Assembly (NCBI RefSeq): GCF_012395835.1 | Contig: NZ_JAAZSQ010000021.1 | Location: forward strand, 27,408-82,235 | Reading direction: 5' to 3' | Source: Arthrobacter mobilis | Lineage (GTDB): Bacteria; Actinomycetota; Actinomycetes; Actinomycetales; Micrococcaceae | Length of the DNA stretch: 54,828 nt | Shown here: piece after piece, positions 36,012 to 44,358 of the stretch | How the letters are laid out: the number at the start of each line of letters is the position of its first letter | Position numbering within the stretch: position 1 is the stretch's first letter | Position numbers and translations under genes: made by a program | The notes under the pieces: generated by a model | The model's database searches: none | What the model was told of the DNA's origin: nothing | What the model saw: the letters and a program-made list of their open reading frames with translations, nothing else

Positions 36012-36575
36012 TCATCGAACTCCCGGTCGGGTTTCTCCTTCGTCGCCAGCCGCGGGACTGTCGGGCAGGTCGAGGAACTCCACGACCGAGGCGCTTGGCT
36101 CGAGGCCTAGGACTACGAATTCCTGCACGGCAGCGTTGCGTTTGCGCCCGATCAGCTCATTGAGCGTAATGGTGGGCAGGGTGAAATCCCTCGGTTCCAG
36201 CAGCGCGAACATGTATTCCCACGTCTGCACCTTACCGTTCGCGGTCTTGGTCTCACCCCAGAGGGAGCGTGCCAAGGCTTGACTGCGGAACGTGTGGCTG
36301 ACTTCTGCCACGGACACCCTGCTGCCGCCGTGAACGAAGAGGAGGTAGTCGCCTGGGGCGACGCGTTTCCACCGCGCTGCGTTGCGTCCGTCCTCTCCGG
36401 GTTTCGCTCCCCAGAGGCGTATCCCTCCGTTGTCCGAGAACGTCGTCAGTGCCGCTTGGTCCGGCAGCGACACATGAGAGTGCACAAGCGATAGCGGAAC
36501 CGGAGACAGCATGGTCGATGTGTAGTGTTCCTGGGCCGCCTTGTTGGCACACGGCTGCAGAATGATGTTCGACAT
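36012..36575 (-). CDS. EVE-like N-terminal domain protein (5' part of a split HNH restriction gene)
   Basis: A 187-residue protein starting MSNIILQPCANKAAQEHYTS one base after the MazG stop, with GGGGGA as ribosome binding site. The segment WGAKPGEDGRNAARWKRVAP, GDYLLFVHGGSRVSVAEVSH and WEYMFALLEP suggests an EVE/PUA-type modified-base-reading fold, as in type IV restriction enzymes; this assignment is by pattern only. The last 13 residues (after LDLPDSP) look like out-of-frame sequence, because the other frame continues into the HNH domain. Confidence 0.6.
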   Translation of the reverse strand: MSNIILQPCANKAAQEHYTSTMLSPVPLSLVHSHVSLPDQAALTTFSDNGGIRLWGAKPGEDGRNAARWKRVAPGDYLLFVHGGSRVSVAEVSHTFRSQALARSLWGETKTANGKVQTWEYMFALLEPRDFTLPTITLNELIGRKRNAAVQEFVVLGLEPSASVVEFLDLPDSPAAGDEGETRPGVR

Positions 36576-36576
36576 G

Positions 36577-36966
36577 TCAGTTTCCCCCGGTAATCTGGCC
36601 ATGCGGCTCCGGATCCGCGAGCTCTGTGTATTTGCGCGCTGAACCCTTCGCCAAGGAAATCGGGTAGCGGCTTTGGTTAAGCTCGATCTTCTCGACAAGC
36701 GCCTCCTCGAGGTCGACGCCGCAGACGTCGCTGATCCGCAGGAGGTAGGAGAACACGTCGGCGAGTTCGTGCCGGAGCTTCTGCCTGTTCGATGGCTCCG
36801 CCAGCCAAGCTTCAACGTCCGCGTCACTTGTCCACTGCAAGAGTTCCGCCAGTTCACCGGCTTCGCCGCACAGCGCGAGGATCAGGTTGCGGGGAGTATG
36901 AAATTGTTCCCAGTCCCTGTCAGCAGCGAACTGCTTGACTAACTCTTGAAGTTCCTTGACCGTCAT
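36577..36966 (-). CDS. MazG-like nucleotide pyrophosphohydrolase
   Basis: A 129-residue all-alpha NTP-PPase. The metal-binding helices show LCGEAGELAELLQW and RHELADVFSYLLRI (EE...E, ExxxD type); the N-terminus reads VKELQELVKQFAADRDWEQF. Such enzymes hydrolyse (d)NTPs to the monophosphate; in defence settings they can deplete or clean the nucleotide pool. It is directly followed (one-base gap) by the EVE-like/HNH gene, so both are one operon. A hairpin GGCCTG-TGCGAG-CAGGCC lies upstream (36983-37000). Confidence 0.85.
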   Translation of the reverse strand: MTVKELQELVKQFAADRDWEQFHTPRNLILALCGEAGELAELLQWTSDADVEAWLAEPSNRQKLRHELADVFSYLLRISDVCGVDLEEALVEKIELNQSRYPISLAKGSARKYTELADPEPHGQITGGN

Positions 36967-37206
36967 GAACCAACAATAGGTCGGCCTGTGCGAGCAGGCC
37001 TCATTTGTTCTGAGGTATTACGAGCAGAGACGAACAACCGCTCGTCAGTTCAGTACCGACCCGTATCAGAAGAGGACATGTCACCGCACTTAATGAGATT
37101 CTGAACGTGAGCTCCGCGTTTCGTAGTGTTTCGTAGTCGGTTTCCATCAACCGCTATCGGCGGGAAGCGCCGAGAACATGCTGCACCAGCGCTGACGAAA
37201 GCGGCC

Positions 37207-38226
37207 CTATTCGTTATTCGATTCGTTGGAAGGGTTTGCCCAATAGGTCGGCATGCTCCCTGAATTTTCTTGGAGATATATTCCCCTGTCGAAAAGGTCG
37301 AACCCGGCGTCATTGGTTTTAAGGAACTTCACGAATCCGGCCATATCCGGGTACATGGTCCGGTGAGATCGGTTGAACTTGCTGTGCAGGAAATGGCTGA
37401 GATCCCTCTTTAGCTCGGGGCTTATGACTATCCCTGCGACCGATAGGCCGCGCCAGCCGGTGAAGTCTTCGACGCTTTTCGGTGTTGGTTCACCTCGTAA
37501 ACGTTTCAGTAGGCGTGTGGCGCTGGGGTCCCATGGCAGCCCCACGACAGGACCGTCTTGCTGTTCATTCGGGTATATGCCCGTGAGGAAAAGCCCTTCT
37601 TGGGCTTTCATGCGCTCGTCTTGGGGTCGTGGTTCGACTAAGACGCATCCGCCGAGATCGCCCGCTCTGGTTAGAGCGGAAATCAGCGTCGGCGCACCAG
37701 GAACGGCCTGCGTGTCAGAAAACGGGTTGGGAACTTGAGGGGCCGTAACAACCACCTCATCCGGCACCACCAACGCGACCAAGACACCGGCCACGTCTTC
37801 CTTGGTTTCGTCCGAACACGCGAACCACAATGCCGTCAGGGGGTTGTATGTAACGTCAACCAACCGCGTTGGGGCACCGTGGTGTTGCAACATCGCCAGC
37901 AGGTGTAAATCCGTGACGCTGCCATATTCGGAAAGCCCGATAGCCCACTCACGTGCCGCATACAGGATTTCGAGCTCGCGCTGTCGAAGATACTCCTCCG
38001 TCAGACTGGGGAACCTGTCATCACCACGGCCCATCTCTTGATGCAACTGCCGGACCAGACTTGAGTTAACTTCGAAGGAAGAGTCCGGAAGGCCCCTCCA
38101 AACAACACGATTCGACAGGCTGGTCTCAAAGGCGGCGACACCAATCAGGCGCCAGAGATCTTGGAGGTTCTCCGCTTGGATTCCCCATGCGCCTTCCCAC
38201 GGCCCCACTTCTATATTGTCGCTCAT
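37207..38226 (-). CDS. FRG-domain protein
   Basis: A 339-residue protein. The FRG domain (about 35-200) carries VVWRGLPDSSFEVNSSLVRQ and HLLAMLQHHGAPTRLVDVTY, NPLTALWFACSD, the family's hallmark. FRG domains occur with phage- and defence-linked proteins; a nuclease-like or ART-like activity has been suggested but is not settled. The rest (200-339) is unassigned. The ATG at 38226 is preceded by TAGGGGG; longer readings would extend through non-coding sequence. It lies downstream of, and on the same strand as, no clear partner. Confidence 0.8.
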   Translation of the reverse strand: MSDNIEVGPWEGAWGIQAENLQDLWRLIGVAAFETSLSNRVVWRGLPDSSFEVNSSLVRQLHQEMGRGDDRFPSLTEEYLRQRELEILYAAREWAIGLSEYGSVTDLHLLAMLQHHGAPTRLVDVTYNPLTALWFACSDETKEDVAGVLVALVVPDEVVVTAPQVPNPFSDTQAVPGAPTLISALTRAGDLGGCVLVEPRPQDERMKAQEGLFLTGIYPNEQQDGPVVGLPWDPSATRLLKRLRGEPTPKSVEDFTGWRGLSVAGIVISPELKRDLSHFLHSKFNRSHRTMYPDMAGFVKFLKTNDAGFDLFDRGIYLQENSGSMPTYWANPSNESNNE

Positions 38227-38538
38227 TGGTAGACCCCCTAGGTTCTTCCATACCCCTGTTTGCCGTAAGCATGCCATAGCCGGCGGCACCGAGCGAAGTA
38301 TGGGCTTATCTGTCTGGCCGCCAGTATCGGCAGGTGCGAGCGGGTTGTCACCGTGGAGGAGATCTTCGAGCTCAAGATCCCACTGCGCGACGTGGTCGGG
38401 CTGCAGTGCCGGCAGGCAACCGCAGCGTAAAATACACATTCCTGTTTGTGGTTGCCTAGGCATCGTGTCAAGATGCGTAATCGGGGAATAGCACCTCCTA
38501 GGTAGAAGGCGGACGCGCAGGCCGCTGGACTGGTTTAA
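38227..38538. other. Intergenic region upstream of the FRG gene
   Basis: No gene is supported. The sequence shows only short, unconvincing readings and should contain the promoter of the FRG gene. Confidence 0.35.
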
Positions 38539-38703
38539 TTCCGGCTCGACGCGTGGTGGCAGTCCTCGGTCGAGATTGACAGTGATCTTCCCCCACAGAA
38601 GTCGCTGTGGTTCTATGACGGCCAGGTTTACTGGCGCAAGGGTGATCAAACAGTGCTTGCATCGGAACCCAAGGCCATTGCCGAGGCGGCGGGCAGGTTT
38701 TAG
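38539..38703 (+). pseudogene. 3' fragment of a lost gene
   Basis: A 54-codon in-frame stretch between a TAA and a TAG reads RLDAWWQSSVEIDSDLPPQK, then SLWFYDGQVYWRKGDQTVLA and KAIAEAAGRF. It looks like genuine protein (balanced hydrophobic strands and helix) but has no start codon, and it is followed at once by a strong terminator. I take it as the tail of a gene whose front has been deleted. Confidence 0.5.
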
Positions 38704-38710
38704 GTCAAAC

Positions 38711-38755
38711 CACAAGGTGCCCCGGTCTCAAGTGAAGATCGGGGCACCGTTTGTG
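38711..38755 (+). terminator. Terminator after the gene fragment
   Basis: CACAAGGTGCCCCG pairs with CGGGGCACC-GT-TTGTG (two-base bulge) around 15 bases. It starts eight bases after the TAG at 38701. Confidence 0.75.
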
Positions 38756-38893
38756 GGGGGTGAAGGTTGCGTCAGAGTCCAGGATCGGAAGCGGCTCGCC
38801 GACGACAGCGATGCGGACGCCGGCCGATAATTGCCGCGTGCTAGCCTAGCCCCGGCGCAAGCGCGTCAACTCGCATTTGTTTTTGGGGGCATT

Positions 38894-39709
38894 ATGAAAT
38901 ACACGGGGGCTCGCCGTGCTCAAATTACCGGGCGGTGGCGCCCGACTGTCTCGTTTTGGATCATGGCCGCTGTCCTTATTCTGCTGTTGATTTCGTCGGC
39001 GGCTACCAGCGGCTTTGCCGGAATCCTGATGATGCTCGGCGTCTTCGCTCTGTTCACGGGGCTCTACGGCTTCATCTTCAAGCGGAGGTCCTGGGCTGGC
39101 TTTCCGAGTCGTAAAGTGGCTGGTCTCGCGGGTGCAGGCGGCTTGATCGTTGCCATGATCGGTGGCGGGATCGCGGGTCCCTCGACAACGGCGACGGCCG
39201 ATGCCAAGAACGTTGGGGCTCTTGCCGATGTCGCAACGCCGACGCCGACGGCCACCGAGACGAGCCCCGCTCTCACCGCCTGCACGGATGAGGATGCGAC
39301 CAGGCAGTTTCAGGACGAGGTGTTTGTCTGTACTGTAAACCGCGCCGACAAGCTTGTTTGGCTAGATAAGGCGACTTCTGACACGTTGCTCGCTGACCGG
39401 GCGGCGGAGAAGGCGGCAGCTGAAAAGGCCGCCGCCAAGAAAGCGGCAGCCGAGAAAGCCGCCGCTAAGAAGGCAGCAGCCGAAAAGGCGGCGAAGGAAA
39501 AGGCCGCTGAGGAAAAGGCAGCGGCCGAGGAAGCGGCAGCCGAGCAGGCAGCGGCCGAGCAAGCCGCAGCCGAACAAGCAGCCGAGCAGGCGCCCGCAGT
39601 CGTCCACCCCGGGGCATTCTGTAGCGGCGGAACGGGCGTGAGCTCGACCGGCAAGCCGATGGTTTGTGCTCCAGCCTCCGACGGCCGTAACCGTTGGCAG
39701 TCCCAATAG
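38894..39709 (+). CDS. Two-TM protein with long Ala/Lys/Glu coiled coil and external C-terminal domain
   Basis: A 271-residue protein. Two TM helices (about 20-40 and 45-62), a basic loop, a third hydrophobic segment near 80-95, a Thr/Pro linker, a small Cys-containing domain (ALTACTDEDATRQFQDEVFV), then about 65 residues of AEKAAAKKA-type repeats (a long charged helix) and a C-terminal PGAFCSGGTGVSSTGKPMVC. The last piece resembles short extracellular domains in actinobacterial surface proteins. GGGGGC precedes the ATG at 38894. The function is unknown; it looks like a wall-spanning membrane protein. Confidence 0.7.
   Translation: MKYTGARRAQITGRWRPTVSFWIMAAVLILLLISSAATSGFAGILMMLGVFALFTGLYGFIFKRRSWAGFPSRKVAGLAGAGGLIVAMIGGGIAGPSTTATADAKNVGALADVATPTPTATETSPALTACTDEDATRQFQDEVFVCTVNRADKLVWLDKATSDTLLADRAAEKAAAEKAAAKKAAAEKAAAKKAAAEKAAKEKAAEEKAAAEEAAAEQAAAEQAAAEQAAEQAPAVVHPGAFCSGGTGVSSTGKPMVCAPASDGRNRWQSQ
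39406..39600 (+). repeat. Alanine-rich codon repeat inside the coiled-coil gene
   Basis: Repeated units of GCGGCAGCCGAGAAAGCC type code for A-E-K-A-A and A-E-Q-A-A. The units vary at third positions, so selection acts on the protein. No CRISPR-like spacing is present. Confidence 0.7.
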
Positions 39710-39718
39710 GGAGAGACA

Positions 39719-39755
39719 AATAAAGAGCCCTGTTAATATTGCGGGGCTCTTTATT
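39719..39755 (+). terminator. Rho-independent terminator
   Basis: AATAAAGAGCCC pairs perfectly with GGGCTCTTTATT around TGTTAATATTGCG, nine bases after the stop of the coiled-coil gene. Confidence 0.9.
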
Positions 39756-39983
39756 GGTCCTGTTACTAGATGGGGACGCTTTAGGCCCATGGAATGATCC
39801 GCGGAGCGATGCTTTTGCCCCTATAACTACTTAGCGATGTATACCTCATGGCTAGCCGCTCACGAGCCTGGTCCGGATGCCGGCACGGGATCTTAAGTGG
39901 ACTTCACGCGTACCCGGCGAATGATGTGATCGCCATGGCTTAGTCCTAACGATTTTGTCGGGGTCGGACGCTAGCATACGGCC

Positions 39984-40751
39984 ATGATTGAGTACCGTGC
40001 GTGCGTAGGACCGAATTATACCGACACAGGGGACTGCGGTCGCGCTGCTCATGTGGCCACGCCGCAGCCGATGTGCAGTGGCCATTACCAGCAGTGGAAG
40101 CGAATGAAGAAACTGGTCCCGCTGCGCATACACCGGCCGTCCCAGACCGAGGGTAAGATCTGCGCCGGCCCCAGCAAAGTGGAGGGTAACGAGTGCGGCC
40201 GTCCCGCCTATCAAAGCACTCCCATGCTGTTGTGTATTGCCCACGCTAGCCAGCTGAGGCAGAAGAACGAAATGGTTCCGCTGCCGGAGCCATGGCTCAA
40301 GCTCAATCGAGCGGCACGGGACGATAAGGGCAACAAGCAATGTACCCGCTGCAAGAGATGGTTGCCCGAGAGCGCTTTTGGCAGCTCGAAATCGGCTCCG
40401 GATGAGCTGAAAGGCCATTGTAGGCAATGTGAGGCGGACCGCCTACTGCTAAACAAGTACGGGCTCACGGTGGAACAGTATGAAGCATTGCTCGCCATGC
40501 AAGGTGGCGTGTGCGCCATTTGCCAGAAGCCACCGCTGGAGGGCGTTCGACTATGCGTTGACCACGACCACGGTTGCTGCGACGAAACCTACACCTGCGG
40601 GCAATGCGTACGCGGACTGCTACACGCAGACTGTAACGCCGCCCTTGGTTACTTCAATGACTCGGTGGACTTCCTCCGCGCCGCGATTGAATATCTGACA
40701 AGGGGAACCATCGACCTACGCGACATCGACACACAAGGAGAAATCGCCTAA
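39984..40751 (+). CDS. Endonuclease VII-type protein (second copy in the island)
   Basis: A 255-residue protein built like the one at 31191: N-terminal Cys/His units (CVGPNYTDTGDCGRAAHVAT with MCSGHY; CAGPSKVEGNECGRPAY with LCIAHA), then TRCKRWLPESAFGSSKSAPD, CRQCEADRLLLNKYGLTVEQ, and the endonuclease VII core GGVCAICQKPPLEGVRLCVD, HDHGCC, GQCVRGLLHADCNAALGYF. The catalytic and zinc residues appear intact. It is AT-richer than the core. Isolated genes like this are typical of phages and may be homing or junction-resolving nucleases. Confidence 0.85.
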   Translation: MIEYRACVGPNYTDTGDCGRAAHVATPQPMCSGHYQQWKRMKKLVPLRIHRPSQTEGKICAGPSKVEGNECGRPAYQSTPMLLCIAHASQLRQKNEMVPLPEPWLKLNRAARDDKGNKQCTRCKRWLPESAFGSSKSAPDELKGHCRQCEADRLLLNKYGLTVEQYEALLAMQGGVCAICQKPPLEGVRLCVDHDHGCCDETYTCGQCVRGLLHADCNAALGYFNDSVDFLRAAIEYLTRGTIDLRDIDTQGEIA

Positions 40752-41091
40752 TAGCTGGCAGATTATACGGCGGATGAGTGAGGGGCGTTGCGTTTGCGGT
40801 TGCAAAATGACCTAGGGAAAGGGTCAGCATCGGTTATGAATATGAGATCATGTGCTCGCTGCCTAGATGCCCTGCCAGGTGGCAGCCCAGCGTCAGCCGT
40901 AGTGTGGAGCCCTCGGCGTTGCCGCGGTAGTGGTATCGGATCCGGTGCCAAAGCGTCTGCGTGCTCGGCCGTGTACCGTTACGTGGCGGCTCTTTCCAGG
41001 CAATGCCGATGTAGAGCAGCGGTGGTGGCTAATAATTACCCGAAGCCCGGTAGTCTCCGAAAGGCCAACTAGAGGCGGGCAGCCCCAACCC
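40752..41091. other. Region without a confident gene
   Basis: Only low-quality readings exist on both strands (for instance 40788-41072, +, Cys/Arg/Ser-rich without a ribosome binding site). No RNA gene was recognised. Confidence 0.4.
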
Positions 41092-41493
41092 CTAGGCGCC
41101 AGATGGTATTGAACGTCGGTGCTGGATGCACGGTGCCGCGCGATCGTTCAGGAGTGCTTCGAAGCCAGCATCGTCAATGATGCATATGTGATTGCCCCGC
41201 GCAGCTTGTTCGTCAATAAATACGAGAGTCTGACTGCGCCCGTTCTTCCCGTCGATGACTACATCTGGGTGAAGTCCACCGAGGACGAGCAGGGTGGAGC
41301 TGACGTTACGGGTTCCTGGCTGGGGAAAGCCGCCCTTCATTGAGATGTCTTTTTCCAGTTGTTTTCGTGACCGGTGTTCTCCACGGTAGAAAGTCTTCCC
41401 GGTGAAAAGGACCCGCTGTCCGCGCAACGTCTCCACGGTTCCTTCACAGTCATAGTTGTTGTTCACCATGCCTATTCTTGAATCGAAACCCAT
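41092..41493 (-). CDS. BRCT-domain protein
   Basis: A 133-residue protein with one BRCT-like domain: LRGQRVLFTGKTFYRGEHRS, RKQLEKDISMKGG, LVLGGLHPDVVIDG, GRSQTLVFIDEQAARGNHIC and IIDDAGFEALL. BRCT folds bind DNA ends or phosphopeptides; in bacteria they are known mainly from NAD-dependent ligase. A stand-alone copy 99 bases downstream of a GmrSD gene on the same strand suggests a partner in the restriction system. ATGs at 41493 and 41469 are both possible; 41493 has AAAGG upstream. Confidence 0.75.
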   Translation of the reverse strand: MGFDSRIGMVNNNYDCEGTVETLRGQRVLFTGKTFYRGEHRSRKQLEKDISMKGGFPQPGTRNVSSTLLVLGGLHPDVVIDGKNGRSQTLVFIDEQAARGNHICIIDDAGFEALLNDRAAPCIQHRRSIPSGA

Positions 41494-41592
41494 TCCAAGC
41501 AGCCTTTCTGAGGTGCTCCTTCGATGGAGGCATCCTAAGCCCCCGGCCTCGAGGCCACGCTGACCGTTCGTCTCGCAGCGTAGGATCATCCG

Positions 41593-43443
41593 CTATTCAG
41601 CGTAAGCGGATTCGGCCAGTTCGTCCTCGATGCTCGTGCGGGGAGCTGACTCACTGGTGTGAATATGCGCATCCACAACATTGGTAGTCGCCGCGGAGAT
41701 CCCGCCGAGGGCCTCGGCGATCCGCCGTCCGAGGGCCGCACGACGCTGGGCGAAGAAGTCATCGAACTCGGTCACTTCGGTGGGCAGCCATGGGAGATCG
41801 TTGCGGTCAAGGTATGCCTGGTAGGCACTCGGCGTCTTATAGACCGTGGACGCCCACACTCCCGGAGGCGTGTCGGACTTTGAAATGTTCTCCACGCCTT
41901 CGAGCAATTGGAGGTTGGGGAGTTGATCCCGCTTGGCCTGTAGGTCGTCAGCGGTGTCACGATCGAGACCCGCCTGTTTCAGCTTCGATCGGGACAGCAA
42001 GGCTTGCGGGAACACATGGTCGACGTGGTGGATATTGCGCGTGTTGACATGCGGGAACAGCGCCGCCATTACCGCAAAGGTGCGTGGCGCACCATAGTTA
42101 AGGTTTAGGATGTCCTCGATCTGCTCGGGGGTGATTGCCAGAGACTTGCCCCGTGCAGCCATCCGTCTCTCGATTTCGGCGATCGGGAATCCGTTCGCAC
42201 CATGGTCGTTGACCGCTTGGCGCAGGTCGCGTAGCAGTGAATCGAGGCCGGACCCCCACACGCCTTGAACGATGAGCGATCGCAGCGTCCACGAGCGCAG
42301 CACTTCACGGTCGGCGGTGTGGGCGACCGACTCCCGATACTTCTGGGTAAGACCTCGTCGGTGGACGTAGTAGGCGATTGGGATGAGCACACTGCCTGCG
42401 CTGAGTGTGACATTCGATAGGCCGAAGTCGCTGAGTAGGCCGGCGGCGACCTTGAGCGAGTCGCTAATCGCGTCCCAGTCGCGGTCGAGGATGGCCATGT
42501 TTTCGGCGGTGAAGTTCTTGACCTTGAAGCCGATGTCGCTGATGCCGGCGAGCACGAGCCCGGACTTCAGCACGACATCCTGGGTGAAACCGAATCCCTG
42601 GCCGGTGGAGTTGAGTGCATCTACTAGTCCGTGGATCGCGTATCGGGCGTCGCGCTCCTTCCACTGCGCGGTAGCGATCGACAGCAGCAGGTCGCTGTAT
42701 GAGAGCACGGATCCAGCGGAGTTTACACGGATGAAAATGTCCAGTACCCGCTCTACATCCTGCTCGGTCTCTTCGTAGAAGTGGACTCCGGGGGCACTGT
42801 GAATCGCCTTCCACAACTGGCTGAGCATGTTGCGTGCCGCCCGATCGTTGGCAAGCCCTGCGTCTCCTGCGAGGTCCCACAGGTCGCCAAGGTCATCGGT
42901 TTCGTAAACGCGGTGCACGGGGAACCAGTAGCGCGATTCCTCCGGGGCCACCGCAGCGAGCTGGCCGCCAGTGAGGAAGCGGAAGTCGTAGCGCAGGCCG
43001 GCTTCGTTCTGTTCAGCCTCGCCGAGCACATTCAGGTAAAGCTTGCGCTCGGGATAGTTTTCGGGGTTGTTGCCCCAAGCGCGCTTGTTCTTGTAGGCAT
43101 AGGTGCCGCGAAGGCCGATGTTCAGCGAGGTCAATCGTTGCTGGCCATCGAGCATCGCGGTCACCGCCTGGCCGGGCGCGATGTCGAGCATCGGGTTGTG
43201 GCGTGCGTTGAACTGGTTGTAGTCCTTGAGGAACCCGTAGAAACGGAACTTCTTGACCGTCTCGGGATCAACCTTCCATGACAAGAAACTGCCGATCGGG
43301 TAGCCGCGCATGATCGAGTCGAACAGGCCGATAACCTGCGAGGGTTTCCAGACGTACTCGCGCTGGATCGCGGGCAGGATCAGGTCGCCCTTCTGGATGC
43401 GCCGCAGTGCGTCTGCAATCGTGGTCGGTGGCAGGTATCCCAT
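41593..43443 (-). CDS. GmrSD-type DUF262/DUF1524 protein (type IV restriction-like)
   Basis: A 616-residue protein. The N-terminal DUF262 (GmrS-like, ParB-type NTPase) shows ILPAIQREYVWKPSQVIGLF, GYPIGSFLSW and AMLDGQQRLTSLNIG (DGQQR motif). The C-terminal DUF1524 (GmrD-like HNH) shows NIHHVDHVFPQALLSRSKLK and QLPNLQLLEGVENISK. This is the fused form of GmrSD, enzymes that cut modified phage DNA. All signature residues are present. It is followed by the BRCT gene; an IS982 relic lies upstream. Confidence 0.9.
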   Translation of the reverse strand: MGYLPPTTIADALRRIQKGDLILPAIQREYVWKPSQVIGLFDSIMRGYPIGSFLSWKVDPETVKKFRFYGFLKDYNQFNARHNPMLDIAPGQAVTAMLDGQQRLTSLNIGLRGTYAYKNKRAWGNNPENYPERKLYLNVLGEAEQNEAGLRYDFRFLTGGQLAAVAPEESRYWFPVHRVYETDDLGDLWDLAGDAGLANDRAARNMLSQLWKAIHSAPGVHFYEETEQDVERVLDIFIRVNSAGSVLSYSDLLLSIATAQWKERDARYAIHGLVDALNSTGQGFGFTQDVVLKSGLVLAGISDIGFKVKNFTAENMAILDRDWDAISDSLKVAAGLLSDFGLSNVTLSAGSVLIPIAYYVHRRGLTQKYRESVAHTADREVLRSWTLRSLIVQGVWGSGLDSLLRDLRQAVNDHGANGFPIAEIERRMAARGKSLAITPEQIEDILNLNYGAPRTFAVMAALFPHVNTRNIHHVDHVFPQALLSRSKLKQAGLDRDTADDLQAKRDQLPNLQLLEGVENISKSDTPPGVWASTVYKTPSAYQAYLDRNDLPWLPTEVTEFDDFFAQRRAALGRRIAEALGGISAATTNVVDAHIHTSESAPRTSIEDELAESAYAE

Positions 43444-43542
43444 ACGTCAAGACCCTACTATCGTGTTGCCGCAGCTCAGACTGACGACGCTCCGGGATGT
43501 CCTGGCCGAACACGCCCACCGCAGGACCGGCACCAGCGCACA

Positions 43543-43890
43543 TCAGGCAGCCTGCCCTGCCAGGGCCGAGCGCCTGACCGTTTCCCGGCTCGCCCCGCTG
43601 GGGACCCGGGTGGAATCGAGCAACCGCAGACTTCCGTCCCAGGACGGCACGTCCCCGGTTAGGGCGGTGGTGGCCGCGGCGATCACCCCGGCCAGCCGGC
43701 GCAGCCGCTTGCTGAAGCCGGACTGGCCGGGAAGTTGCGGGAACATGCCGGCCAGATGCTTCCGGATGTAGTGGATCCACCGGCGTTCGGAGGTGATGCC
43801 GAGCAGGGTGCTGGGCCGCGGTCAGGCACAACAGTTCGGCGTCGGACAGGGTCGACTTGCGGCCTGGCACATGGTTTGGGACCAGCCCGG
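43543..43890 (-). pseudogene. IS982-family transposase remnant
   Basis: Minus-strand fragments in two frames: VPGRKSTLSDAELLCLTAAQ near 43875, then ERRWIHYIRKHLAGMFPQLP and GQSGFSKRLRRLAG, with SLRLLDSTRVPSGASRETVR (the DSTP-type catalytic Asp region) near 43600. The order and motifs match the N-terminal half of IS982 transposases; there is a frameshift near 43800, and the C-terminal half is missing. No terminal repeats are recognised. Confidence 0.65.
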
Positions 43891-44111
43891 CCCGGGCAGG
43901 AGACGGTCATCGAGATGGACGTGGCCTAGCTCTTACTCGGGCAGTCCGCAAAAAGTTCGCAGTACGTCCGCAAACCCCTGATCCTGGACAACTATAGCCA
44001 ATCATGAAAACCCGGAAGCTCGCGGAAGTCAGCCCCGCCCGACAATAGCCAACAGTACATTCCGAATTCTGGCGTGACTTCACCGACTACGGGTCCTGGC
44101 TTGCCGCACAT

Positions 44112-44288
44112 ATGAAGGTCTGGCTTCGCGATCAGGGGCGGATCACTGCGGCGAACATTAGGCAGGCGGAGGAAGCATACGAACGTCTGGGACCGCCGCC
44201 GGCCAAGAAATCATTCCACCCAGGAGGGGAGGAAAGGCAGCCGACCGGGGAACTTGGCTGGCCATCTTACCGGAACCGCAGTCGTTGA
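44112..44288 (+). CDS. Small protein or C-terminal fragment
   Basis: A 58-residue reading starting MKVWLRDQGRITAANIRQAE, with a Pro/Gly-rich basic end. In frame upstream it extends as VHSEFWRDFTDYGSWLAAH back to a TAG with no start codon, so this may be the tail of a disrupted gene. It lies between the IS982 relic and the AbiTii gene. No family was recognised. Confidence 0.3.
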   Translation: MKVWLRDQGRITAANIRQAEEAYERLGPPPAKKSFHPGGEERQPTGELGWPSYRNRSR

Positions 44289-44358
44289 CGCCGATGTGAG
44301 AATGTCAGGGAGCCACGAGAGAATGTAGGTACGACTACACGAACTCTCTGGGGGCACG

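Noticed and set aside
37118-37137. Tandem 10-bp repeat GTTTCGTAGT x2
   Set aside because: Two short copies only, with no spacer structure or partner feature.
38330-38430. Short plus-strand reading containing EEIFELKIPLRDVVG
   Set aside because: Protein-like for about 25 codons only, no start context; may be chance.
39406-39600. Repeats considered as a possible CRISPR array
   Set aside because: Units are contiguous codon repeats within an open frame; there are no regular spacers. No CRISPR array was found elsewhere in the window.
40788-41072. 94-codon plus-strand reading
   Set aside because: Cys/Arg/Ser-rich, no ribosome binding site, no recognisable pattern.
43940-44010. Recurring TCCGCAA-type words here and near 53810
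   Set aside because: Too short and irregular to call an attachment site or repeat.
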